Part shown: one piece after another, positions 13,511 through 27,080 of the stretch
How the letters are laid out: each line of letters opens with the position of its first letter
Numbering within the stretch: the stretch's first letter is position 1
Assembly (NCBI RefSeq): GCF_028453695.1
Contig: NC_135773.1
Coordinates: forward strand, 12,648,001-12,712,000
Origin: Augochlora pura
Lineage: Eukaryota > Arthropoda > Insecta > Hymenoptera > Halictidae
Direction of reading: 5' to 3'
DNA length: 64,000 nucleotides
Translations under genes and position numbers: made by a program
The notes under the pieces: model-generated
The model's database searches: none
What the model saw: the letters and a program-made list of their open reading frames with translations, nothing else
Told to the model about the DNA's origin: nothing

Positions 13511-14623
13511 TATTATAATGTATAAATATACCTCTATATTATGATGTATATCTCTAACCACTGGTAAATATTACATATATATGACAAAAATGGATAATTA
13601 ATTTCAAAGAGAAGAAAGAGTGAAATAATGAAGGAGTAATTTAGTAGATACATTGCTCGACGTACTATAATTATTTAAAAATGAAAGAAGTGACTCCTGA
13701 TACTAGAGAAAAATTTTGATTTTTAATAAGAATCCACAGCCTTATAATCACTAAGGAAAGATATCCTTTTTGAGAATTATCTCTAAAATTCAAGAATAAA
13801 GGAAATAAATTAGAAAGTATGAAACACTTGTGCAAAGGATATCGTAGACCTGAAGGAATTTATTCAGTGTCTTCCTACATTGCAAATAATATTTAAAAAA
13901 GGCTCTCTATAATTTAGCGATCACGTCTATTTAAAAACACAATGATAAAGAACCAAATTAAATAAATAAACGACAAAGAAAAGCTATAACTGAGCGGCAT
14001 AAATTAGAACGACCGAGCTGAGAGGATCTCATATTCCAGTCAAGGACTGCGATATTCGACGACAGAATTTTTACGAAACAGATTCGCGCAGCTACGAAGC
14101 ACGATGCAGCAAACACGCGGCAATCTTCCTCCGGATTGGACGGAGACGAACAAACGAAAATTCGGTCCCGTTTTGAGAACACCCGCGGACATCAACGCGG
14201 GCGGAACTTCATTTCGCGCGGGGGGAAACTTCAATTTAAAAAGTTTCCGCGCGCAACGGCGTGGGAGCAACATGTTACGAATAAAAAGCAGAAACTGCGA
14301 TCGTTAACGCGCCATCCGAGGCGACTTCGCGTATCCCGGCGGAACGAATCCGAAAATATTTACGAGCGGAGAAAGGGGCAAGGAGGGGGGGAGGAGACGG
14401 AAAGAGGGACGAAGGACGTCGCGACTCGCTCTCGCAGTTTCGGAGGGCCGACGAATATCGATCCCCCCTCCCCCCGTCGTCGCAAGTTAAAAACGGACCT
14501 GAAAATCCAGCTACGAAGACTTCGCTTCTGACATGCTCATTCCCGTCTGGCAGTTTTTATTGGCCGTCACCGGCCGTTCCGCCGCTGTCTCGCGAGCGTC
14601 GGATCATTCGAGAATTATGAATT

Positions 14624-14647
14624 CCTCCCCTCCCCGGGGAGGGGAGG
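14624..14647. repeat. 24-bp perfect GC palindrome
   Basis: CCTCCCCTCCCC is followed directly by its reverse complement GGGGAGGGGAGG, centred at 14635/14636, and then by a further G-run. The strand can form a hairpin or a G-quadruplex. It lies at the edge of a CpG-rich patch (14040-14720). Confidence 0.9.
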
Positions 14648-16924
14648 GGGCGGACACGCGCCGTTAAACTTCGAGCCGGTATGCTCGAGTGGTGCACACG
14701 CGCTTAAAACGGGAACATCGCGGAGTCGTTTAGAATTTGATCGGGGAACTTTTGGAATTTCGATAACGTTGTTCCACGTTGATGGAACCGTTCTGCTCGA
14801 CGTGGACGAACCATTTGTTTCAGAGGAACGAACCATTTGTTTCTGAGGAACGATATCATTTGATGTAACAAGCCTTGACACGATATAAGCAAGAAATAGC
14901 TTGTTTCATCGTTGGCGAATTGCTCGATTGCTATTTGATAAATATAACACAATTAGTCTTCAAAAGTCGTACGGAATTACACTACATGACTGGAAACAAA
15001 ATTAGATACAATAATGAAGTCATATAAATTCTGCAACGTAAGCTGAATAGACATTGAAATTGTTTAAATGAAGAAATAAAGAAAAACCGAAGTTCGAAAT
15101 CTGTAACTAAAGAGAGCAAGAAAATTGAAGTGAAAACATTATCGCAGGGTAATGTGACCATACTTTGAAACAACTGCTGACTTTATTATTCTTAGATAAG
15201 TTGTTTTATCGCGCAGAATAAATCAGAACGAACGTTCTACCGAAACTGCTATTGGATTTACTCATCTGTTTTGGGGAAGTTTTATTCTTTGCCCATAAAG
15301 TGACGCTCGTTCCTTTGGAATATCGTCTACGGGAATGAGAGATAATGCACGGTCGCAGTCGCGATACCAGTAACAACGTTTCGTGAAACATAACGGATAA
15401 CAAATTTACCCACGGAGATGCCGGTGGATGCGTACAAATGCTCCGGAATACCCGCGAAGTGGAGTTTCGAAAAGGAAACCCACTCGGAGGAAGTGCTACT
15501 TTGCATTCAAGGGGATTTGCGAGAAGTAAAACCCATTCTGACACCAGCTCGTTGCAGCGCCGCTCAGTCGATAAAAACATTTGTAGAATTCTCCCGGCCA
15601 GATTATCAAACACTTCGGAAAACGTATAATCGTGAATCGTGATCGAATCGAATGAAATTCGGAACGCGATATGATATTTTTGATTTACACGCTGCACAGC
15701 TCCGTCTGCGATATTACTTAATATTAACAGTTTGCATATTGTACGAAAAAGGATGATAAAAAATTGAGTGTAGTTTTCGTTGGAAAAATACGCGGTACAA
15801 AATTATCGATTTGCAACGTCCACTTTACATCGTGCACGAGAAACGAGAAACGAAAAACGAAAAACGAAAGATAACAGTTGCACGGGCGTGTAACAGTTGC
15901 AGCAGATCGGGAAACATCAGAGGTGCGCAGAGAGAAGCAACAATTTCCTGAGAAAATAAAACATTCCACGGCATGAGATGAATCGTGGTTTAATTGGCTC
16001 GTAGTAATTACACGATCCGATAAACGTTCTCAAACGCGACGGCCGATTCATTTTTAAACGGGCCGATCGCGTCGACCCGAAACCGTTCCGCGAATTAAAA
16101 CCGTCCGCCGATAATTAATATTTTCGCGTCGCATTTACAGTAAATAACGCGATCGACGCGGACGGAGAGCGACCACGGTTGCCGACGCGACGATAAACAG
16201 CCGCGCGCCGATCCGTCAAAGGGAGATAACGTTTCGTTATCAATTGTCACGAATAAAAATGGAAACGCCGAGGGATTCGAAAAAGCTTCGCGAGATAAAT
16301 CGACGCGTTTTTTCTACGCGGATAACGCGCGTCGAGTGCAGGCGCCCGACCTGAAAAAAACGCGGGAATGGAAAGGAGAAGGACGCGGCGAGTGGAAGAT
16401 AAAACGTCGGGTTTGCGGATGAAAAAAAATCGAAAAGCTGATAAACGCGGCCCAGCGACAACTTTAATTGCGACACGTGCACGGACGAAGTATAGCGCCC
16501 TCGCAAATCGTCCGTCATGATTACCGTCTCCGTTGCGATGCAACACGCACTGACGTTGACGGAAAACCCCTACGCCTGTGTGTCATAATTAACCTAATTA
16601 CGCCAGGCCCTGTGCACGCGTATTGTTCCATACCGTCGAGCAGAGGAGACGAGCACAGAGCCGCGCGCACCATCGGATCTGGGATATTTGCGATTGATTC
16701 CGAGCTACGCTGCGTCTCGAGTGCATTTAGCATCGAATGGTTAAAGTTTCGAACTCTGACATCGCTTTGAGAGCAACGATTAATAGATAACCTGGAATAT
16801 TGTGGAGTACAATACTATGAGTCGAACACTGCGCGGGATGATCAACATTAGCTACGAATTTCAATCGAAAAGTTTCAAAGTTGGAAGAATCTATAGTACA
16901 GTATATAATGTATAAACGAGTGCA

Positions 16925-17188
16925 TTAACCCGTTGTCGCACTATTTTCTTCATAGTTACAAGAATCAGCACGTTCTCTAATTATTTCTTAGAAGGAAAAG
17001 GAAAACTATTTATTGCGTTTGCCTACATTTACTTAAATTAAGTACATTAAATAAATAAGTTCGATTAAATACCGAAGACAAAAGGACAGAATTTTATTCC
17101 GGCTTAAAAGAACGGAATAATATTTATACGTAACAAGATATTAATCTCTATGACGAGCCCGACTTGTCAAGATACGGTAAGGGGTTAA
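16925..17188. mobile_element. TTAA-flanked MITE, family 2 (copy 1)
   Basis: A 264-bp unit with the left end TTAACCCGTTGTCGCAC and the right end GGTAAGGGGTTAA, bounded by TTAA. Its left subterminal sequence (ATTTTCT, then a CATAGTTAC/ATAAGTAC-like stretch, then AGAAT) matches the element at 30688-30925, so the two form one family. Inferred piggyBac-related, non-autonomous. Confidence 0.8.
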
Positions 17189-20100
17189 AGTATAATATCC
17201 AAGTATTAAAGTATAAATACCCATAATTGCTCGAACATATCCAGTCCAGAAACGAGTATAATAAAAGGCATTTATTGTTCTCGAGACGAAATCGAAATTC
17301 TCCTAAACATACAAAAGTACTAAAATGCTAGTAATATTAAAAATACTAATAATATTGATATAAAATTAGATAAAAGGTGAAGATATTAATAGCGGAATCG
17401 AAAGTTCGCAAATGAAATAATAAAGCATGAAATAATAATGAATTAATTCAGCAGACGATTCTCGAAGAAATGTTTATAAGTGGTCGGCAAACGCATGAGG
17501 CAAACAGTCGAGCAACCACGATCACCTTCCAAGAATTCGTTCAGACGGTGTCAGTGCTTCCGAAACCGCATACCAACGCGACTTGCATTCTATTCAAAGG
17601 GCCGCGCGCGCGCGCGCCCGCTGCAGGAGAAGCTAATGCGACGGGGAGACGCGTCCCCGCCGCAGGCACGCACGATATTCGAGCTCCGCTTACATACGGG
17701 GCTTTAAAATGCGTTTCTACGGACACTTGCATCCGATATGCGAATTTAAAGCGAGCCTCCCGCGGTTCGATTCAAGGAGACGCGCGCGCTTCCGTTCGCG
17801 ATGCATGTTTAAAGGAATGCATCAACGGCGGAGTGCGATGCCAGATATGCGAGGGGATGCGCGAGCCACGGGAATACGAAAGTGTATAGAGAAAACCACT
17901 ATAAGAGAATTGGACCTGTCTTCGATTTTCATCGTGAGTCTCGAACGATTATGATTTTTCGATAATGAAGAGAAATAAGATCGGCTGGAGAAAGATACAT
18001 GGTTCTGTGTTTATCGGTGGAACGTGCACGGTTCCTCGAATTTCGACTAACGGGACCGCTTAATTGAAGAAAACTGAAGGACGCTAGAGAAAATTGCAGC
18101 TGTAAATATCACACTCGATGTGGCTATAGCTGTTTCTTGTTTCGAAGTCTAAAGACGGAGTTGAAATTTCATTGTCCTATCGAAGCGAAGATAAAATTGC
18201 TAGATCGTGTGCAACCTCTTTGTATTCAAAACTGAAACAAGTGGCGTCATTTTATTTTATTCAATTTAAATCGAAGAACGATTTCTCAGACAGTTATAAA
18301 GGAAGAATATGCCATACTCGAGAAACAATAGCTTTTTAAGGTTGCTGTCGAACATACTCTGTACAAGTAAATGCAACTTTATCGTCTGCCATCGCTACTC
18401 TTACAACATGGATATTAAATTGACATTACATGGACATTAAATCGGTTCCATAATTTTTATAAAATACAAAATACTACGTGGATAATACATAGTTAATATA
18501 CAGCTAATATACAGTTAATAGAAACGAGGTATAAATTATTCTCAGGTCGAACTAACCACGTTATACGACAATCATTCGTATTTATAATATTTCGCTAAAA
18601 ATCGTGAAAAATTTGAGAAAGTGAAACACAGCAGAAACAAATCTCGACTCTCGTCGACCACGAAGTAACCAGTAAATCCGGTGTCCGCCTGATTAAATGC
18701 AAGCGAAGCGAAAGTCGCGACCTGTTTCGCCTTACGTTCCTAAACTACATCGGTTTGCTCTTAACTCGGCAAATGAGCAGAAACCTTAATGAGATTTCAT
18801 TAGCGTGGAGGCGGCTTCATTCATCCGTCAACTTCGTTATTCCAATCTAGCGTGTATTATGTCAGGCTCACTCGAGATCGGCTCAAGCGGCGACGGCTGA
18901 TCACACGCGGACCCATTCTACTCGGCAATCCACATAGTTTCAAAGCGATCCGTTCTACTCGCTCGGCCACGGCGATCCTCTATTCTACTGTCTGCGCTGG
19001 GCCCACTAATTCTACTTGTTCGACAACGGATGACAGGATAGCGGGATCCGGCAGGGTTAAGGGGCGTTAGGTGGGCAACCTTTCTGAATCCACCTTCGGC
19101 GTTTCGCTAATCCTCTTCAGGATACGTACTCTGCGGCGAGGGAGGTAAATAGAGACGCGATGGATTCTACGGAACAGAGGCAACACTCGAAGTTTGGCAA
19201 GCGTGTCTTGTAGCTTCCCATCGACGCGAATCAATACGCCACCGGAAGTCGGAAATTTTCTGTCTTCTAGTCGTGGCTTAGAGAGTCTTTTTACTGACAT
19301 CGGCTTTTTAAGCTTTTTATTACTTTTATTACTTATTTGATTTATATTTGAAGAGTTGGAGATGTAAAGACTGTTCCAGCGAATTATAACAATATCATGT
19401 GCACATTATTAAAATCGTACAAGATGGAAATACTATACCTTGAAAGGGTTAATATGCAATAATAATTTTCTTCGTTTAATGCAGCAAACAAGAATTAAAT
19501 ATCAATTTTTCTTTACTAATTCTAGAGTGTTAAAAATGATATACTAGTATCTTTATATTCTTTCGACCATCTTTTTGTTTTAATTCTCACCTTCTCATTG
19601 TCATAAAGGCATAAATGCATAAAGTAATAGCATACTCAAATTGCATACTTTTACTTTTACATCTTACTTGGCATTAAAATTTAAAAAATATTGGTGACTC
19701 AGATCTTTCATCGAAATAATCCAAATACTCTTTTAAAATCAGCCAGTAATAAAATATCTAAAAAAACGCGATCCTCGACTTTCGAAGAAAAATTGATTAG
19801 CAACACCCGATCAATTTTCCGCAGGAAATATTAACTATTCAAAATAACTAATATCCTAGCCAAAGGAATCGCTCAGAAGACTCCCTTGTAGCGCATCGAA
19901 TATTAATCCGCGTGCACGTGATATTCCGCGAGCTTCCTTTCGCGTTTCACGAGCCATTTTCCAGCAAGTTCGCCACGTGATACCGAGTTTAAAAAGGTCA
20001 AAGGCGAACCTTGTTTACTCTGTATGTCAAGCGTCGCGCGAGGTGCTTGGCCATTGAGGTTCAACAGACTGTTTAGGACATGGAAACGAAACGTCTCGAA

Positions 20101-23100
20101 TGCAATCGGAGCGTTCGTTTACCTTTCATACTTCGCGCAACGCAGCAGATCTATCGACGAGCTATAATGTAACATCCTAAACAGGATTTTGCCGTTGCGC
20201 GAGGTCGAAGTAACCCTATTAATTCCCGGTATTTCCGGCTAACTATTTTCGTCGGCCGATGCGTCGCAATCCGATTTACCGAGGCGAAGCATTCTTCTAT
20301 GCCAACGGCGAGAATACCGCCCCCTTGTTTTCGCAGTCATAGAAAGTAAGGTAGACTTCAGCGGGAAGATTATGCCACGACCAATCAGACCGGCATTCCC
20401 TGGGAATTCCATCTCCCCGGTTCTGCATAGTACCTTCCCTTTGCTCCAGAATTCAGACTCATTCGCATTCTACTTCGAATGACAGTGCGCCAGTTCATCT
20501 CCCACCTAATAAATATTCTCTAGCAAATTATATATTTGAGTCATTTATTTTGAAAGCCTAAGTTTATTTATTTTAAAATCCGAATATTTAAGTATTTATG
20601 AATATATTATATTAGAGTTACTGCGTTCTAGTGACTTTGCTGAAATTAAATTATATATAATTGTTAAAGCAGCCAATTTAATGCAAATACCGTATCTAAA
20701 AGAAATGCGAAGAGAATGGAACATATTCAGAATTATTACAATGAGTTACAAACTCTTCAAAGCGATTGCAACGACTGGCCGGTTAAAGGCAGCAACAATA
20801 ACAAATTACTCGCATAATTAATTCTTTTTAAACAACTGACAAGTCTCGCTTATTTCATAGAAGAAATCCTCTTGTTTACGGAACAACGAGCCGTTCGTTT
20901 TTCCATTCGTACCCTCGATTCTTTTCTGCTAGACAATGAGTCCACTCGTCCACGGTTGCATTCACCGTCGATGCACATGTTATAATGCGTCCTGTTCCCG
21001 CGACTACATATTTCTCGAAGCTTGTTAATGTATCCGGATCACGAGCATCCTCCGCCGATATAATAGGGAGCACGGCGGTCCGATTCTCCTTTTTTTTATT
21101 TTCACGAATGAAAAGCATCGCGGGGTAACGCGAACAACGTCCCGAACCGCCGGTCCGCGGGGGTCGAAAGGGAGCCCGGCAGGAGGGGTGGGGTGGCAAA
21201 GAGGCTCCAAGGAATAGAAAATAACTTAGCCGGCTGGAAAATTCGTAGCCAAGTTCCGCCATTAATAATCCCCCTATTCAGTGGTGTGGAGGAAGGAAAA
21301 TGCTAAAAAGTAACTGGCGGACGTAGCGAAAAGTTTGTGTTCGTAAACGAAGGGAATCTGAATAGAGCACGGAGATACAAAGTGTATGTGTCTTGTGTAT
21401 ATATATGTGTGTGTGTGTGAGAGATAGAGAGAGAATATGGGTATGCAAAGTTCGACCGATACGCTCTAAATGGAAACAGCTGACATTCCCGATACTCGAG
21501 ATTGTCATTCGAAGACTGTAATCTAAATGCTTCTAATCCGCAAACCGTATGCGTCAAATTGGGATTCCGTGGTCGCGTTAATGATTCGTGCAGGAACGTT
21601 TGACGTATTCACATTTTCCATTTTTTCACCGAGCCGCATAGCTGCGAAGTGCATTTCTATAACAAAGTCACAATATACTTCTTTCTTGGATTTTTTGGTT
21701 AATTATTTTAAGCGGAACAATGCTGGAGCACAACTTTTAAAGACATTAATAGTTCAGGCGATATTTTTGTGATAAATTCTGGTCTATTGTTTAAAAGATC
21801 AATTTTTTATTGTAGTGCATCGCTGCTGTTGCGAAGTGACCTTTTTTCTAAAGTGACTATATTCTTTTTAAACTGTTAGCGTTATTTTAAAGAAAACGGT
21901 GTGAACCTTTTGTAGTCGTATATACATAATTTGTACATAAACAAGTTTATACATAAGTGTGATGCTAATCGGAATTAATTTTCTTTGAACAAACAATAAT
22001 ACATGACGTACAAGATTGAAAAGAAATAATAAAATCTATTAATTCTTTTGTGAAGCTTAGACATGCGTAACACTGTAATATGTTTTAATTTTATATCGAA
22101 ATAAAAAGAAAAAAAAAAGATAAATAAATAACTATGTTGCGTAAGGATAAACATACTACAGCAAAATTTAAAAAAATATTTAAATCATTATTAAAATATT
22201 GCGCAATATCTCTTTAGATATTCACATTTCAGACAATCGTTATATATTAAATTCGTGATGATAACGTCATCTCTGCAATTCCAATTTGTTGAGAAAATTA
22301 GAGGTTAGGATTGGTTAGAATTGACTATTTTTATTTACTTCGCATTTTTCAGACTCACATTTATAAATCACCGTATATATTCTTATAGAACCAATCGAGC
22401 ACAATCTACAAATAAAAATTAGAAACGTTCAAAATCAATTTAACGAAGAAACGAGAAAATGACAAACGAGCACTATAGCGAAATGAGAAAGAATGGTCGA
22501 CGAAAGCCGCAAATGAGTGGCGAGATCGGGCGGCCAGCCAACGATTCCGTGTAGTAATTCCACCCGATAATCGGATTGATCCGGCAATTAACGTCTCCTT
22601 TCGAGGCCGTGCGAACGTTCGCCCAAGCAGGCCGTTAAAAAATCGTCCCGCTAACGGGCTGTTTCAACGTGTTCCTATTATTTGCACAGCTGGAAAGATG
22701 AACGGTAAAGAGAGGCCGTCGCGGCCACCTAACGAGAAACCGCGCGAAAAAGTGGGAACCGTCGAGAGAAATGCCAAGGATGGCGAGGACACTCGACGGA
22801 TAACAGGAATGAAGGACCTGGCGGAGAGGACATTCGTCTGTGCCTTTCGTACGTCCGTGCGATGTCCTGCGTCCTTTTATCCTGATTACGATGTGGATCC
22901 CAATGAACAGACTATACATGTTTGTATTATATACAACATCTGGTCAAGAAGTATTCGAGCACCTTTTTAAATACATAATAGTATTTTTAAAAGTAAAATA
23001 AAGGACTTGAATTTATCGGAGATGTTAGAGCGATAAATTGTAATCCCTAAAATACTTTATCTAATTTCAAATAAAATTTAAAATGACTGTATTTAAAATA

Positions 23101-26100
23101 ACTGGATATAAAAAATAGTAGGAATGCAGTACGTCGAATCGGGATAATAAAAACAAATATTCGAAGAACCCTGTATTAATTTCAAAATAAGAATTTGCAA
23201 CTTAGCAAAGGCTGTGAAATCGAAACAAATTTCTAATTCGACGAAGAATTATTTTTACGCCTCTCGAAACGATCTACCCGAGTTTCAGAATTAAATAAAA
23301 TAAGAAAAAAAAGTAACGTAACTAATTATTTCTCAGTCTTATTTCGCTAAAATTGTTCTTGCACCCGTCGATAATAAAAGAACGCGATCATTGTATAATA
23401 AAGTTTGGGCGAACAGTGCGATCACCGCGAGTTATCCGCACTTTAACAGTGCTTTAACTCGACAAGTGCTAAAACAAATGTTATTAGTTCTAAGCTGTTG
23501 CGAGGAGCACGCAGTTGCAAATTAGTTTCTAACAAAACGTGGCACAGGCGTTCTATAGATAACATCGGCAGCCGTCGTTACGGGAATGGAATTTTTTTTC
23601 CCATGGTACGAACGAAACAGCGGAATTGAAACAACGCGCTGCCTTTAAAACGGACAAACACTAATTAGTTTGGAATTAATAAGAGCCGACGCGCGACGCT
23701 AGCCTACGGTTTATACAGGTGCACCAACGAAATTCGCATAATTGTTCCGCATACACGCGAAATTTAATTAATCCTAGTCGCGGCATTTAGGTTAATTATA
23801 AGCGATGCATATTGAAACGCTCCGTATTTGTAAATATTGTTCGCAACTTCGAGAAACGCGTTCGCGTTGCGCGCGGAAACGCGAAGGTAAACATCCACAC
23901 AGCGGAAACACGTGACTAATTTCCGTCTTCCATTTCCATTTTCATATACTTCGCGTTTCGATAATTAGCGTGATTAATTGGTCCATTGTTGGCGGAATCG
24001 TTCGATTAACGCTGCGATATCTCTAAAATACTTTCACGTTGATTTTGCAATGTACACTTAGTTTGATCTTATTTGTCCAGGATCGTTCTGTAGCGACGAA
24101 TTTCCAATGTACGAATAATCGCGAAAGTAAAATTATGTTGTGCAAATGGTGAAATTTAATATTGTTTCATTCGTTCGCTTGGGAACAGAAAATCGCGAAA
24201 TTTACTGTAGAACCATAGAGGACGTGTTAAAATTCAGAAAATTTATTATAATTAGAAGTGATTGTAGATTTAGTCATAATAATATAGTCAGAGTTTTCTT
24301 TGATTAATAAATGATTGTTAACAAAATATCTAAATCTTGGTTTTTAGTTTCAAATATTAAAAACTGTTATGTCTTGACGAAATTACTCTTATAATCAAAG
24401 TCTACTACTCTCCTTATAATCATATAGTCTACTCCTACTCTTATAATTATAGTCTACGTTAAAATATTACTATCGCGAATCTACATGGAAAATAAAAGTC
24501 ATCTGCATCAATTTCCAAGCACATTTTCCTCTCATAAATAATTTTACTAAATCAGAATTAACAGAGCAACGTTCCATTCCACCTATCCATTTCTCTGCGC
24601 CAACCCCAAAATTTGTTATAATCGTTCGCTTCCTCACTTATCCATAACCTATTTACTCTCGCCGTTGTCTATCTCGCGCAGTCATCTTCCGCGGTCGTTC
24701 GTAGGAAACAACGATTCTATATGGCGCCGTTAAACCGGCGCGGACGCGGTGGAAAAGTTCAGCAGGAAATCCGCGCGAACGCCAAGAAAACTGCATTACG
24801 TAGCTGCCTTATCTCGCGAAACTTTCCCCTTTCCCGCGCCGCGGCGATCGACAGAAACGTAGCAGTTTCCAAAGACGTTTCGGAACAACTTGCCCGGGAA
24901 GCCGCGAAACTTTCCGTCGGACAGAGACTCTGTCTGGTGCGCCCCTTCCGACAGAGCCGTCCGTTCTTCCTTCCTTGCCGAGGAAAATTCCGCCGACTTC
25001 GTGGGAACAAGCCCCGTATATTTTGCCAACCTAATTGCCCGGACAGACCGCGCGGCACTCGCCTAAATAAATCCTTTCCGCGGTTGGAACCGATATCGGC
25101 TAGATGGTCGCGATAACAGCCACTTTTTACGGGGGCCGCTGGTTCTGATGGGAACGGCGGTATCCGAACTTGTTTTTTCCGGTGCGCCCGGTCCGCATAT
25201 CCGCCGCCGAGACCGGGTCACTCCGGCGCAAAATCGAACTCTATCTGGTACGCCCCTGCGGTGTAGCACGGTGAAAAGTGTGCTTTCGGGAGGGAAAAAC
25301 GGTTTGCGCTGAAACGGGGCTCCGTGCAATTTGCGACCACTCCGCTGTCTCGGAGATGCTACGGCCGATTTCGAAATTTAGGTTTCGAGCTATCTTCGTA
25401 AGACCCGGCTTTATTTATTGCAAACTTGAAGATTCCCGTCCGAAATATCTTTTCGAGAATATCATTTCGATTTTATTAGTTGTTAGTTAAACTCTGTGGT
25501 TGTAAAAATGTAATTTTTAAAAACAATTTTTACCTTAAGTATATATTATTATAGAAATGATACGAAGTTTGAATAAATCCGATTCTTAAGGTTTCTGGAT
25601 TAAATGCATTATAGATTAATGTTTAATGTAATGTAATACGTGAAGATATTGACAGATAATCGAGAAACGAAATAGCAAATGATGTTACTTTAAAAAATGT
25701 GAACAATAAGCGAACAGAACATTTAGAGCGCTCACTATCTTACATGACACGCATTCAAAAATATTTACACATTGTATTCATAATTAAAAATATTCAATAA
25801 TATAATATTATTGGCTAGAAACTAGTTTTACAAGAAACTGAACTTATTCAAAAGATTGAAAGAATTTATTTACAATTTCAAAATATTCTGCAAATATTCA
25901 TAGAACACTAATTAAGTAATCTACATTAGCCAAAAGAATTTCTATTTCACAGAAAAATATATAGCAGTAACATTAACGCGTTATAACCATTATACTTAAA
26001 GCATACAATGCTATTTCTTCCCTTTGTTTCATTCTGTAGTATATCTATTATACTTGATGCGCGCCACAATATTTCTTCGTTTGTAGCCGCTCTGTTGGGG

Positions 26101-26564
26101 ACGCACGATTTGCGGCAGGATAAATTAGCTGACGTCCGCATGCGTATACCGTTGCGGTTCAAGTTACTTTTGTTCACCGTTAATTGTGCGTACACGCATA
26201 AACACGGCTGATCAATCATCCAATTAGCAGGGCGACTTGAGTGCTGCGTGCGCGTTGTAACCCGTAGGCCCGTGCGTGTAAACCCCCGTATTCAAGAAAC
26301 AACCAACTATGAAACACGATTCTACCATATACAACGGGAACCGAAGCCGTACAATAAACTTCGGAAATCTGAACTATGCGCGCAGTTACCTGGACTAATA
26401 AACTATCATTACAATGTAAACATTGCGCATAGTTCAAATGTCGGCGGCATTAGCATTACAGTAGCAATTTCGATCGTGAAGTGATATATTAATATCGAGA
26501 ACATTTGCATAGGATTTTCAATAGAAAATAGAGATTGTAGTGTGAAATTTCAATTGTAGAATGT
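17189..26564. other. Non-coding region
   Basis: Mixed AT-rich and CpG-rich sequence, with GC-rich patches near 17490-17890, 18640-19290, 19900-20480, 20880-21260, 22440-22880 and 24650-25330. Simple repeats include an alternating GC tract at 17603-17617. No open frame looks like a conserved protein, and opposing frames overlap throughout the GC patches. I found no RNA gene. Confidence 0.55.
21394..21436. repeat. (GT)n(GA)n compound microsatellite
   Basis: A TGTGTATATATATGTGTGTG run passes directly into GAGAGATAGAGAGAGA. Simple repeat. Confidence 0.9.
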
Positions 26565-27080
26565 ACGATTTACAATGTATAATGGGCAATACACGATATA
26601 TGATGTAAAATATACATTAGACGATACACAATATATTATATTATATTATAATATAAGATGTATAGTACACAAAATACACAATATTGAATATTAAATGCAC
26701 AATATACAATATACAATACACAATACTTAATACACTGTACACATAATATACAATACACTGTACACGCAATACACAATACACAATACTTAATACACTGTAT
26801 ACATAATATACAATACACTGTACACGCAATATACAATACACAATACACTGTACACACAATATAGAATACACAATATAAAAATATACAATGTACAGTATAC
26901 AATGTTCCATATACAATGTTCAATATACAATATATAATGTACAATATACAATATATAATATACAATATAAAATATATAATGTACAATATAAAATATATAA
27001 TATACAATATAAAATATATAATATACAATATAAAATATATAATATACAATATAAAATATACAATATATACAGCGTATAAT
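26565..27080. repeat. Complex AT minisatellite (60-bp and 21-bp units)
   Basis: Roughly 500 bases built from ACAATATA-like modules. At 26701-26820 there is a 60-base tandem duplication with few mismatches, carrying CAATACTTAATACACTGTA in each copy, plus a partial third copy. From about 26920 to 27062 a unit of about 21 bp (ATATATAATATACAATATAAA) repeats several times. Because the units are rich in TA and CA, every frame reads as Tyr/Ile/Asn repeats. I treat these frames as artefacts. Confidence 0.9.

Larger units (their letters stand above)
7592..16924. other. Non-coding region with CpG-rich patches and short tandem repeats
   Basis: AT-rich DNA alternating with GC/CpG-rich patches at about 7740-8240, 8820-9480, 10700-11200, 13020-13260, 14040-14720 and 16020-16760. 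The patches contain overlapping open frames on both strands, as expected from low stop-codon density, but none has a recognisable domain. I see no tRNA or rRNA. The repeats inside are listed separately. Confidence 0.55.

Noticed and set aside
24721..25116. 131-codon frame in a GC-rich patch
   Set aside because: Overlapped by similar antisense frames; Arg/Pro-rich composition without domains, as expected from GC-rich non-coding DNA.
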